64,000 nucleotides of DNA, taken from contig CALMQS010000014.1 in NCBI GenBank assembly GCA_937871285.1, forward strand, positions 59,390 to 123,389, given 5' to 3'. Every line of letters starts with the position of its first letter. The first letter of the stretch is position 1. Shown in pieces: positions 1 through 8,347 of this stretch. The DNA comes from an uncultured Sphingobacteriales bacterium (GTDB lineage: Bacteria > Bacteroidota > Bacteroidia > Chitinophagales > Chitinophagaceae). Under the pieces are notes generated by a model. That model searched no databases, was not told the DNA's origin, and was given only the letters and a program-made list of their open reading frames with translations. The translations under genes and the position numbers were made by a program.

Positions 1-1436
1 TTGCCGATAGTGTAGGGGATTACGAAATAGCCGTCTGCCAGTCCCTGCATCAATGCTGAGGCGCCCAGGCGGTTGGCGCCATGGTCGCTGAAATTTGCTT
101 CTCCCAATGCGTATAAGCCGGTAATAGAAGTCATCAGCTCATAATCTACCCAAAGCCCGCCCATCGTATAATGCACAGCAGGGTAAATGCGCATAGGCAC
201 TTCATAGGGATTTTCGCCGGTGATCTTTTCATACATATCAAAGAGATTACCGTATTCTTCTTTCACTACCTCCTTGCCGAGCCGCACCAGTGTTGCTTCA
301 TCGGGGTTTTCTATGCCGTGCTTGCTTGCTTCGGCTCTCCCGTATTTATTAATAAGATTGTAACGGAAATCCAGGTAAACCGCCTGCTTCGTGGTGCCTA
401 CGCCGTATCCGGCATCACATCTTTCTTTTGCAGCGCGTGAAGCCACATCACGGGGTACGAGGTTGCCATAGGCCGGATATCTTCTCTCCAGATAATAGTC
501 CCTTTCTTCTTCGGGAATATCATTGGCTTTACGCGTATCGTTCTGTTTTTTGGGAACCCATATCCGCCCGTCGTTACGGAGCGATTCAGACATGAGCGTT
601 AACTTGCTCTGGTGATCGCCGGTAACAGGTATGCAGGTAGGGTGAATTTGAGTGAAGCAGGGGTTAGCGAAGAACGCTCCCTTTTTATGCGCTTTCCATG
701 CCGCGGTAACATTGCTGCCCATGGCGTTGGTAGATAAATAAAATACGTTGCCATAGCCGCCGCTGCATAACAGTACGGCATGACCGAAATGTCTTTCCAG
801 TTCGCCTGTAACCAGATTACGGCAAATGACGCCCCTTGCTTTGCCGTCTATGACCACCACATCCAGCATTTCGTGGCGGGCATACATCGTAACATTTCCC
901 AATGCAACCTGCCGTTCCAGCGCCTGGTAGGCGCCTATCAGCAGTTGCTGACCGGTTTGCCCGGCAGCATAAAAAGTTCTTTTTACCTGCACGCCGCCAA
1001 ATGAGCGGTTATTGAGCAACCCGCTGTATTCTCTTGCAAAAGGTACCCCCTGCGCTACACACTGGTCAATAATATTGGCGCTTACCTCCGCCAGCCGGTG
1101 TGTATTGGCTTCACGGGAGCGGTAGTCGCCTCCCTTTATCGTATCGTAAAAAAGTCGGAAAACAGAATCTCCGTCATTCTGATAGTTTTTAGCAGCGTTG
1201 ATGCCGCCCTGCGCCGCAATAGAGTGCGCCCTGCGCGGGGAATCCTGGAAGCAAAAAGCTTTTACACGATATCCCAGTTCACCTAAGGAAGCGGCGGCCG
1301 AAGCGCCTGCCAGCCCCGTTCCTATAACAATAACTTCCAGCTTACGCTTATTGGCAGGGTTAACCAGTTTTACATGACCTTTATAGTCATTCCATTTGTT
1401 CTCTAACGGTCCTGCGGGTATTTTTGAATCCAACAT
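1..1436 (-). CDS. sdhA: Succinate dehydrogenase flavoprotein subunit, C-terminus cut by window edge
   Basis: This is the FAD-bearing catalytic subunit of succinate dehydrogenase/fumarate reductase (succinate to fumarate, TCA cycle, inner face of the membrane). About 478 codons are visible of a usual 630-650. Near the N-terminus lies the dinucleotide fold [19 protein letters not shown], followed by [15 protein letters not shown], the flavin-attachment region of this family. HPTCIP and [11 protein letters not shown] follow in the substrate domain. The start [20 protein letters not shown] at 1436 gives the N-terminus typical of Bacteroidota SdhA. It lies 131 bp downstream of sdhC on the same strand, in the order sdhC-sdhA with sdhB expected beyond the left edge. 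The identification is firm. Confidence 0.96.
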   Translation of the reverse strand, partial: MLDSKIPAGPLENKWNDYKGHVKLVNPANKRKLEVIVIGTGLAGASAAASLGELGYRVKAFCFQDSPRRAHSIAAQGGINAAKNYQNDGDSVFRLFYDTIKGGDYRSREANTHRLAEVSANIIDQCVAQGVPFAREYSGLLNNRSFGGVQVKRTFYAAGQTGQQLLIGAYQALERQVALGNVTMYARHEMLDVVVIDGKARGVICRNLVTGELERHFGHAVLLCSGGYGNVFYLSTNAMGSNVTAAWKAHKKGAFFANPCFTQIHPTCIPVTGDHQSKLTLMSESLRNDGRIWVPKKQNDTRKANDIPEEERDYYLERRYPAYGNLVPRDVASRAAKERCDAGYGVGTTKQAVYLDFRYNLINKYGRAEASKHGIENPDEATLVRLGKEVVKEEYGNLFDMYEKITGENPYEVPMRIYPAVHYTMGGLWVDYELMTSITGLYALGEANFSDHGANRLGASALMQGLADGYFVIPYTIG

Positions 1437-1567
1437 AATATGTAAATACGTTGATGATTTTACCAGATTTATTCCAGTTATTAATAAAGGTGAAGGATCA
1501 GCACTCCCAATTTATCCGCTTTCCACCCTTCCCTTATCCTCCAATCCTTTCCACTTACCACTTTTCA

Positions 1568-2269
1568 CTATTTCACCCACCCCAGATATACAGACACCGG
1601 CATCATGGCAAATGCCAGCGGTACAATTACCGAAAATGCCACGCCTGTTGCATGCACAATACGTACATAGCGTTGGTTATGCAGGCCCAGCGTTCTGAAA
1701 GCGCTGTTAAATCCATGCATTAAATGGTAAGCCAGGGAAATGCAGGCCAGCACATATAAAATAACTATCGTAAGCGATTGAAATACGATTACCATTTCGC
1801 CATACAGGTTATGATATGCTTTTCCATCGTAAGCAATAATACCCAGCTCATGAATATTACCGATACCGCCCAGGCGGCTTGGCGTCCAGAAATGATAGAT
1901 ATGCATGATCAGGAATAACAAAATTAATGTGCCCAGCAATCCCATGCTGCGGCTGTACCATTTGCTTCCGCGGTTGCCCAGCGGAACCTGGTAACCTATA
2001 CTGCGCCTGCTCCTGTTTTGTGCTTCCAGGATCAATCCCTGTACAATGTGTAAAATAATGCCGATAAATAATCCTACTTCCAGAATGCGGATTACTACTG
2101 TTGCTCCCATAAAATGAGCGGCTTTATTGAACATGGCGCCGCCATCGTTTGCCCAGATGCAGGCATTAATTCCAGCATGCACCACAAGAAATGCAATAAG
2201 TGAAACACCTGTAAGCGCCATTACAAATTTTTTTCCTACAGATGAAGTGAAGAGTTGTTTCCAGGTCAT
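1568..2269 (-). CDS. sdhC: Succinate dehydrogenase cytochrome b subunit
   Basis: The product is the 233-residue membrane anchor of succinate dehydrogenase, of the single-subunit cytochrome b558 type found in Bacteroidota. It passes electrons to menaquinone. Five hydrophobic segments are visible, roughly at residues 14-34, 56-80, 106-126, 155-180 and 205-228. Histidines in or next to helices (HAGINA, HIVQG, HIYHFW, YHLMHGF, HATGV) are candidate haem ligands. It begins MTWKQLFTSSVGKKFVMALTG, which is the usual start of this family. It is the first gene of the sdhC-sdhA transcription unit. A TATTTTTG box (2302-2309, minus strand) about 33 nt upstream could be its -7 element, but no clear -33 box is present. 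Confidence 0.95.
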   Translation of the reverse strand: MTWKQLFTSSVGKKFVMALTGVSLIAFLVVHAGINACIWANDGGAMFNKAAHFMGATVVIRILEVGLFIGIILHIVQGLILEAQNRSRRSIGYQVPLGNRGSKWYSRSMGLLGTLILLFLIMHIYHFWTPSRLGGIGNIHELGIIAYDGKAYHNLYGEMVIVFQSLTIVILYVLACISLAYHLMHGFNSAFRTLGLHNQRYVRIVHATGVAFSVIVPLAFAMMPVSVYLGWVK

Positions 2270-2302
2270 ATTCAGAAGAAGTGGTTAGAAAAAAAGTAGG
2301 AC

Positions 2303-2348
2303 AAAAATAGCATACAAAAGCTCATAAAAGTCAGCGTATGCTATTTTT
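2303..2348 (-). terminator. Hairpin terminator of the thr operon
   Basis: A perfect 13-bp inverted repeat pairs 2303-2315 with 2336-2348, leaving a 20-nt loop. It starts at the stop codon of the last gene of the thr operon. Read on the minus strand, the right arm ends in five T residues (GTATGCTATTTTT). It separates the thr operon from sdhC. The arm also contains the candidate -7 box of sdhC. Confidence 0.8.
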
Positions 2349-2914
2349 TATCCATCTATGCGTTTAGACAAACGATCATGAATGACCTGAAACAGGTGCT
2401 GGGGCTGCAATGTACGCCAATGGGGCGCCTCCAGTAATTGAACATATCTGTTCAGTTTTGCCTTTTTAAAATCGTACTGCGACTGCTCCGGGAGGTTTAA
2501 GATAACGATCCATCCGTCTTCTTCCTCCGTTTCCTGGAACCAGTCTTCATAATAGCTGTCATCGCTGCTGTGAAAATTCAATACATTTTCCCCTATTAAA
2601 ATAAATTTTGTGATGCGCTCATAAAAAAGCACGTCCGTAACTTCTCTCCGAAGGGTTTGAATATCATTTTCTATGGCGTCATTCCATTCTCCTATTAATT
2701 CAATAATAGCGTACCCGTGATCGTAATCGGCATAAAGTATCTTCATATACAGGGTACGTGATCCAAATTCATCCCATTGGGGATGGATATAGTAATTGTA
2801 AACGGTTTGCGAAAACACAAATTCACTATACTCTCTTCCCAAAAAAGGTGATCGCGGATCTTCTTCCGAAGCATATAAATGCCGCCAGTTATAAAAAGGT
2901 TCAATATCATGCAT
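2348..2914 (-). CDS. Conserved protein of unknown function, last gene of the thr operon
   Basis: I do not recognise a named family. The preferred start at 2914 gives 188 residues beginning MHDIEPFYNW. It is preceded by an AGGAAACGGGAG stretch and avoids the 44-bp overlap with thrC that the longer 228-codon reading (start 3034) would need. The product is soluble, acidic and rich in aromatic residues (YYIHPQWDEFGSR, YYEDWFQETEEEDGW). It has no signal peptide or membrane span. It follows thrC by 76 bp on the same strand and is followed immediately by the operon's terminator, so it is probably co-transcribed with thrABC. A role in threonine synthesis is not shown by the sequence. Confidence 0.72.
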   Translation of the reverse strand: MHDIEPFYNWRHLYASEEDPRSPFLGREYSEFVFSQTVYNYYIHPQWDEFGSRTLYMKILYADYDHGYAIIELIGEWNDAIENDIQTLRREVTDVLFYERITKFILIGENVLNFHSSDDSYYEDWFQETEEEDGWIVILNLPEQSQYDFKKAKLNRYVQLLEAPHWRTLQPQHLFQVIHDRLSKRIDG

Positions 2915-2990
2915 AACTCCCGTTTCCTGCCTGCAAATATCGAAAGAATATACATAATAAAAGCCGGGTTTCACATGGCTTTCACAGCGG

Positions 2991-4289
2991 TTAATGCTGC
3001 AATAAATAATTTTTAAGTGCGGGGTAGGCGGCATCTATAACGATGCTGTGCTTAGGCAGGTGCAACAGCCTTTCAACAGATGGCGGAAGAGGCACTTTTT
3101 CTCCGGTTAAAGGTTCAACCACATCATAAAATTTTACCGGGTGTGCCGTTTCCAGGAAAATGCCTTTTTGGCCCGGATGCTGCGCTATGTAGCGTTGCAG
3201 GCTAAGATAACCAACGGCTCCATGCGGATCGGTGAGATAGCCGGTTTTTTCCCATACTTTCTTTATGGTATCTTTTGTTTCCGCATCGGTTATCGTGTAT
3301 CCCGAAAGCATTTTTTTAAGGTTAATGAAATTGTTACCGAACAACTGCAGCACGCGAACGAAGTTGCTGGGATCGCCCACATCCATAGCATTGGAAAGGG
3401 TGGGCAGCGCCTCTTTTACTTCGTATTTGCCACTGTGTAAATACCGGGGCACCACATTATTGGCATTGCATGCGGCAATAAAATGCGCCGCGGGAAGTCC
3501 TGAAATATGGGCCAGCATCCCTGCGCAAATATTGCCAAAGTTGCCGCTGGGCACACAAAATACAGGAGGATTTTCTTTTTCACTCCATTGCTTGTAAGCG
3601 AAGAAGTAATAGAACTGTTGCGGCAACCAGCGGGCTACATTTATAGAATTGGCCGATGTAAGCACCCTTTTTTGCGTCAGGGATTCATCGGCAAATGCCT
3701 GTTTCACCATGCGCTGGCAATCATCAAATGTGCCGTTTACCTCCAGCGCGTGAATGTTCTTGCCTAAAGCGGTTAATTGCTTTTCCTGTACTGAGCTTAC
3801 TTTTCCGGAGGGGTAAAGAATAACTACATCCACTCCCTCCACATCGTAAAAGCCATGGGCAACGGCGCCGCCGGTATCGCCGGACGTGGCTACCAGCACG
3901 GTTATTTTTTCACTTCTTTCTTTTGCAAAATAACCCAGGCACCTGCTCATAAACCTGGCGCCGGTGTCTTTGAAAGCAAGCGTTGGCCCGTGAAAGAGCT
4001 CTAAAGCAAATATATGGTCGTTTACCTGCACAAGCGGGGACGGAAAGTTAACCGTTTCTGCCACAATGCGCCGCAATTCATCTTCGGGTATATCGTTGCC
4101 TGCATAGGGTTGTATTACATCAAAAGCAAGAGCGGCATTGCTCTTACCGTTAATGCCGGCTATCCAGTTCTTATCAAGCCGGGGCAGGCTTTCCGGAAAA
4201 TATAAGCCCTTATCCGGGGCTTGTCCTTTTATAGTGGCTTCCTTAAAACTTACTTTGGGAGACTGTTGATTGAGACTATAGTATTTCAT
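2991..4289 (-). CDS. thrC: Threonine synthase
   Basis: The enzyme converts O-phosphohomoserine to threonine with pyridoxal phosphate in the cytoplasm, the last step of the pathway. The 432-residue product matches the family length. The PLP-lysine motif is visible in HGPTLAFKDTGARFMSR near residue 110. TSGDTGGAVAHGF, the phosphate-binding loop, and the glycine-rich VPSGNFGNICAG follow. The N-terminus MKYYSLNQQSPKVSFKEA is typical of the longer threonine synthase class found in Bacteroidota and Proteobacteria. It starts 62 bp after thrB and forms the third enzyme gene of the operon. Confidence 0.97.
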   Translation of the reverse strand: MKYYSLNQQSPKVSFKEATIKGQAPDKGLYFPESLPRLDKNWIAGINGKSNAALAFDVIQPYAGNDIPEDELRRIVAETVNFPSPLVQVNDHIFALELFHGPTLAFKDTGARFMSRCLGYFAKERSEKITVLVATSGDTGGAVAHGFYDVEGVDVVILYPSGKVSSVQEKQLTALGKNIHALEVNGTFDDCQRMVKQAFADESLTQKRVLTSANSINVARWLPQQFYYFFAYKQWSEKENPPVFCVPSGNFGNICAGMLAHISGLPAAHFIAACNANNVVPRYLHSGKYEVKEALPTLSNAMDVGDPSNFVRVLQLFGNNFINLKKMLSGYTITDAETKDTIKKVWEKTGYLTDPHGAVGYLSLQRYIAQHPGQKGIFLETAHPVKFYDVVEPLTGEKVPLPPSVERLLHLPKHSIVIDAAYPALKNYLLQH

Positions 4290-4351
4290 TGTAATCGTTG
4301 CTGTTCTTTATCTGTTGCAAAGGATAACGGAGCAGTTAAATAATAAATGCA

Positions 4352-5314
4352 TCAGTTCATCTGCTTCACACCTTCCATATTTACGGTAGTAACATAGGTA
4401 TGAAAGGGAATACCGGTGTTCGTATATATTTCCTGCATCTTTTTTTCAACTGCATATGCTGTTGCTTCATTGCGGCTCAGCATAAATATGGAAGGCCCCG
4501 ACCCGGATATGCCCCCGCCTAAAGCCCCGGCTTCCAAACTCTTTGCCTTTACTTCATCAAAAGCGGGAATAAGTATACTGCGTATGGGTTCTATCAGCAC
4601 ATCTTCAAGAGAGCGGCTGATCAATTCGTAATCATTTTTCATAAACCCGGTAACCAGCGCTGCAATGTTGCCCCATTGCCTGATAGCATCCTTCAGCAAT
4701 ATTTGTTTTCGCAGTATCTGCCTTGCATCTTCCGTACGCACTTCAATTTGCGGGTGAACCAGCGTAACGTACAGGGGAGGAGAGGGAACGCTGATCACAT
4801 CTAACGGGTGAATGCTGCGGATAAGCGTAACGCCGCCATAGATGCAGGGCGCTATATTATCGGCGTGCTTAACACCCGATGCCAGCTTTTCGCCCAGCAT
4901 GGCCATTTGCACCAGGTCGTCATTACTGAAAATATTGTTCAGTAAATGGTTGGCTGCTACTACGGCGCCTGCCGAACTTGCCGCGCTGGAGCCAATGCCG
5001 CTGCCCGGCATTATTTTTTTTTCTATGGTAACATCGAACCCCACCCTGTTCTCCAGCCTTTCGATCATTTCCAAAAGCGCAACCCCCGCTACATTTTTTA
5101 GCGGATCGGTGGGCAGCCCGTAGTCATCCACGTTATGAATAACCACTACAGGATCTTCGATGAGCTTTACTGTCATGATATCACAGGGATCGTTCAGCGC
5201 CAGTCCCAGCACATCAAACCCGCATACAATATTGGCTACCGTACCCGGGGCCTTAATGGTTAATGATGTATCCTTTGCCGCCTCTATTGCTTCGTTTATT
5301 GTATTAAGGCACAT
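4352..5314 (-). CDS. thrB: Homoserine kinase
   Basis: The product phosphorylates homoserine to O-phosphohomoserine and belongs to the GHMP kinase superfamily. The 320-residue length is normal. The ATP-binding motif is PGSGIGSSAASSAGAVVAAN at about residues 103-122. The C-terminal GHMP motif is GALGGGISGSGPS near residue 265. The early motif APGTVANIVCGFDVLGLAL replaces the more common ASSANLGPGFD form, as expected for the thrB branch. It sits between thrA (105 bp upstream) and thrC (62 bp downstream) on the same strand. Confidence 0.96.
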   Translation of the reverse strand: MCLNTINEAIEAAKDTSLTIKAPGTVANIVCGFDVLGLALNDPCDIMTVKLIEDPVVVIHNVDDYGLPTDPLKNVAGVALLEMIERLENRVGFDVTIEKKIMPGSGIGSSAASSAGAVVAANHLLNNIFSNDDLVQMAMLGEKLASGVKHADNIAPCIYGGVTLIRSIHPLDVISVPSPPLYVTLVHPQIEVRTEDARQILRKQILLKDAIRQWGNIAALVTGFMKNDYELISRSLEDVLIEPIRSILIPAFDEVKAKSLEAGALGGGISGSGPSIFMLSRNEATAYAVEKKMQEIYTNTGIPFHTYVTTVNMEGVKQMN

Positions 5315-5317
5315 GGT

Positions 5318-5400
5318 GAGATTTGAAATTTGAGATTTAAGATTTGAGATTGCATTTCGCTTCGAATTTCGGATTTCCGGCTTCGGATTTAAATTAGCTT
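5318..5400. repeat. Word-like AT-rich spacer repeat (copy 1 of the TTCGGATTT family)
   Basis: The thrA-thrB spacer is filled with degenerate direct repeats of GAGATTTGAAATTTGAGATT followed by TTGCATTTCGCTTCGAATTT and CGGATTTCCGGCTTCGGATT. The same words recur at 18030-18320 and, inverted, at 55881-56030. It lies inside an operon, so it is transcribed. It does not look coding. Confidence 0.7.
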
Positions 5401-5419
5401 CTCTTCTCCTTCCTGTCTT

Positions 5420-7864
5420 CTATGACGCAGTTGCTCTTATAATATCGGCAAACACGCCCGATGCCGTTACCTCCGCACCGGCGCCGGCGCCTTTTATCAC
5501 CAAAGGCTGGCTGGGGTAGCGCGCTGTGTAAAACAATACTACATTATCTTTTCCATATAAATGGTACAGGTCGTGCTGCGCAGGGATATGCTCCAGCCCC
5601 GCAACCGCTTTTCCCTGCTCAAATTTTGCTACAAATTTAAGCTTGCTGTTTGCTGCGGCAGCGTCATCATACAATTTTTTGAAATGCGGCTCATGCTTTT
5701 TCAATTCTTCATAAAAAGTGTTTACATCGCCCTGCATGCAGCTTTCAGGCAAAAAGCCGTTACAGGTAATATCTTCCATTTCTAATTGCTCGCCCGATTC
5801 GCGGGCCAGTATCAGTATTTTACGCATCACATCCGTGCCGCTTAAATCCAAACGTGGGTCGGGTTCTGTGTAGCCTTCATCCTGCGCCTGTTTTACCACT
5901 TCGGCAAAGCTTACTTTTCCGTTGTAATGATTAAAAACAAAGTTCAGTGTGCCGCTGAGCACCGCTTCAATGCGGTTAATCTTATCGCCGCTGCGCAACA
6001 GGTCATTCAGTGTGCCTATTACCGGTAAGGCGGCGCCCACATTGGTTTCAAACAGGTACAGGCAATTGTATGTGCGTGCCAGGTCTTTTAATTTCCTGTA
6101 GTAATCGTATGATGAAGATGCCGCCACTTTATTGCAGGCTACAACCGAAACACTTTTTTGCAGCAGCCTGTCGTATACTTTCGCCACGGTATCGCTTGCC
6201 GTCATATCTACAAAAATGGCATTACGGAAGTTTTTGCTGATAATAATATTAACGAACGATGCTATATCTGCGTCTTCGCCTCCCTGCAGCTTTTCCTGCC
6301 AGTTGCTGAAGTCAATGCCATTGTCATCAATTACCATTTTCCGGCTGTTGGCCAGTCCTGTTACCCTAACGTTAAGGCGCAGGTGCTCTGCCAGCCAGTT
6401 GTGTTGCTGCTGCAATTGCTGTAACAGTTTACTGCCCACGTTACCTGTTCCGGCAATAAACAGGTGTATTGCTTTCCGGGTGGTTTCAAAAAATTCTTCA
6501 TGCAGGATGTTGATGGCTTTGCGCACATCTTTTGTAGCCACTACGGCCGATATGTTTCGCTCCGAAGATCCCTGCGCGATGGCACGAACATTTACCCCGT
6601 TCCTTCCCAGCGAGCCAAACATTTTACCGCTTATGCCCGGGTGGCTTTTCATGTTTTCTCCAACCAAAGCCACGATAGACAATTCTGTTTCAACCAGCAG
6701 GGGCTGTACTTTCTCGACAGCTATTTCATGTTCAAACTCAGTATCTACCACTGCTTTGGCTTTATGGATGGCGGAGGCTTCAACGCCAACACAAATAGAG
6801 TGCTCCGAAGAACCCTGAGTAATAAGTATTACATTGATCTGTGCCTCAGACAGGGCCTCAAACAGTCTTCTTGAAAAACCGGGAACGCCCACCATGCCGC
6901 TTCCTTCCAGGCTAAAGAGGGCAATATTGCTGATGCTTGAAATACCGCGTATGGCATTGCCGTTTGTAAAAGGTTTTTGCTGAATTACCGTTCCCGCATC
7001 GCCGGGAGCGAAAGTGTTTTTGATGACCACGGGGATAGCCTTGCGTAAAACAGGCTGAATGGTGGGCGGATAAAGTACTTTAGCGCCGAAATGAGAAAGC
7101 TCCATGGCTTCCTGGTACGATATGGAAGGAATTACTTTGGCGCCGCTTACCCAGCGGGGATCGGCAGTCATCATACCCGGTACATCTGTCCATATTTCCA
7201 GGCAGACCGCGTCTGTTGCCGCGGCCATTATAGCGGCTGTATAGTCGGATCCCCCGCGTCCTAAAGTGGTAGTTTCATTGTTCGCATTGGCGGCAATAAA
7301 ACCCGGCATCACCACCAAATCTTCTTTGCATGAGGTAATATAATCTGTGATTTGCTGCCGCGTAACCGGCACATTTACCGTGGCATTGCCAAAATTGGCA
7401 TTGGTTTGTATCAATGTTCTTGTATCCTTCCATGCAGCGGCGATTCCGCTATAGTTAAAAGCCGCGGCAATGATCTGTGAGGAGGTCAGCTCGCCATAGC
7501 TGATCATCCGGTCGCAGGTCCTGGCAGAAAATTCACCCAGTAAAAAAGCACCGTTGCAAATATCCTCAATATCATTACACAATTTTTTTACCAGGCTTAA
7601 TACGTGGCTTTGGTGCTGCACAGGTATTAATAGCTTAACCGTTTCCAGGTGCCGTTGTTCAATATGCTGCAAGGCTTCTTTATATTGCTCGTTACCGGCG
7701 GCGGCCATCAGCCCTGCATTCAGCAGCGCATCGGTGGTGCCACCGAGGGCCGACACCACCACAATGGTTTTATCTTTTCCCAATCTTTCTTTTACAATGG
7801 ATATTACTCTTTTAATATTATCGGCGCTTCCTACCGAAGTTCCGCCGAATTTCAACACCTGCAT
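5420..7864 (-). CDS. thrA: Bifunctional aspartokinase / homoserine dehydrogenase
   Basis: This is a fused enzyme for the first and third steps of the aspartate-to-threonine pathway. Of 814 residues, about 1-450 are aspartate kinase: KFGGTSVGSADNIKRV at the N-terminus, VSALGGTTDALL, and GRGGSDYTAAIMAAATDA. Two ACT-type regulatory segments follow (ITQGSSEHSICVG and IAQGSSERNIS), the usual site of threonine feedback. Residues from about 465 are homoserine dehydrogenase: the NAD(P) fold IAGTGNVGSKLLQQL, VACNKVA, ETNVGAALPVIGTLNDLL and GTDVMRKILILAR. It is the first enzyme gene of the operon, preceded by a Thr/Ile-rich leader peptide. Length and domain order match the ThrA family. Confidence 0.97.
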   Translation of the reverse strand: MQVLKFGGTSVGSADNIKRVISIVKERLGKDKTIVVVSALGGTTDALLNAGLMAAAGNEQYKEALQHIEQRHLETVKLLIPVQHQSHVLSLVKKLCNDIEDICNGAFLLGEFSARTCDRMISYGELTSSQIIAAAFNYSGIAAAWKDTRTLIQTNANFGNATVNVPVTRQQITDYITSCKEDLVVMPGFIAANANNETTTLGRGGSDYTAAIMAAATDAVCLEIWTDVPGMMTADPRWVSGAKVIPSISYQEAMELSHFGAKVLYPPTIQPVLRKAIPVVIKNTFAPGDAGTVIQQKPFTNGNAIRGISSISNIALFSLEGSGMVGVPGFSRRLFEALSEAQINVILITQGSSEHSICVGVEASAIHKAKAVVDTEFEHEIAVEKVQPLLVETELSIVALVGENMKSHPGISGKMFGSLGRNGVNVRAIAQGSSERNISAVVATKDVRKAINILHEEFFETTRKAIHLFIAGTGNVGSKLLQQLQQQHNWLAEHLRLNVRVTGLANSRKMVIDDNGIDFSNWQEKLQGGEDADIASFVNIIISKNFRNAIFVDMTASDTVAKVYDRLLQKSVSVVACNKVAASSSYDYYRKLKDLARTYNCLYLFETNVGAALPVIGTLNDLLRSGDKINRIEAVLSGTLNFVFNHYNGKVSFAEVVKQAQDEGYTEPDPRLDLSGTDVMRKILILARESGEQLEMEDITCNGFLPESCMQGDVNTFYEELKKHEPHFKKLYDDAAAANSKLKFVAKFEQGKAVAGLEHIPAQHDLYHLYGKDNVVLFYTARYPSQPLVIKGAGAGAEVTASGVFADIIRATAS

Positions 7865-7957
7865 ATGTTTGTTTTTGATAAGTATTATTATACCGGTTCC
7901 TGTATCTTTTCAGATGGTCGTAGCCTTGTGGCCCAAAGAATGATATGCATGCCATCC

Positions 7958-7973
7958 ACCCTCAAACGAGGGT
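7958..7973 (-). promoter_or_regulatory. Hairpin across the stop codon of the thr leader peptide
   Basis: Read on the minus strand, ACCCTC-GTTT-GAGGGT forms a perfect 6-bp stem with a 4-nt loop. It overlaps the last Thr, Leu and Val codons and the TGA of the leader peptide. A ribosome stalled on the Thr codons would keep it open. No T-run follows, so it is not by itself a classical intrinsic terminator. The Ile-codon stretch could also pair over about 8 A/U bases with TAATAATA (7883-7890), close to the thrA start. Confidence 0.45.
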
Positions 7974-8057
7974 CGTTGTTGTTGTAATAATAATGGTACC
8001 TGCTGTATGGTATGCAGCGGAGGCGGAAGGAAATGTATTTGATTTATAGTGTACCAT
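7962..8057 (-). CDS. thrL: Threonine operon leader peptide
   Basis: This is a 31-codon reading frame starting MVHYKSN and ending GTIIITTTTTLV before TGA, located 97 nt upstream of thrA on the same strand. Seven of its last 15 codons are Thr (ACA, ACC and ACG all used) and three are Ile. This is the hallmark of attenuation leaders of threonine operons, as in E. coli thrL, where Thr and Ile codons sense the two charged tRNAs. The frame is open upstream to 8165, but the ATG at 8057 gives a leader of normal size. Function is inferred from composition and position; the sequence is not homologous to E. coli thrL in any detectable way. Confidence 0.75.
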   Translation of the reverse strand: MVHYKSNTFPSASAAYHTAGTIIITTTTTLV

Positions 8058-8347
8058 TACTGTTTTGAGTTGCCGAAGGTAAAACAGATTTGCACAATAG
8101 CAAACAAAATGATGAAAATTTATCGCCGGAGAGGGCCTGTTTGCCTTTCCTTTAAAAATTTGCACAAATTACAGCGATCCCGGTTAAAAACATTTAAGGT
8201 AACGATCATTTCCTTTTTTTTTAACTAATTTCACGCCTTTAAAATACAATTGCCTGTCAATTGAAAATCCGTTATGCATGATTGCGTTGCAGCAGTGATG
8301 CCTGATTTTTTTACAACTATCTTGACGAATTAATCTTTAAGTAACTC
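8058..8347. other. Divergent spacer between the thr leader and ppc
   Basis: About 290 bp separate the two divergent genes. The middle is AT-rich, with a run of eight or more T residues near 8214-8222. Promoters of both units must lie here, but I see no convincing TTTG/TAnnTTTG pair for ppc. No RNA gene or further reading frame is apparent. Confidence 0.4.

Noticed and set aside
6132..6818. 228-codon plus-strand frame
   Set aside because: It lies wholly inside thrA on the other strand and its translation has no protein-like features. It is a shadow of thrA.
8058..8165. Longer 67-codon version of the thr leader
   Set aside because: The 36 extra codons have no leader-like composition, and the ATG at 8057 gives a leader of the normal size.
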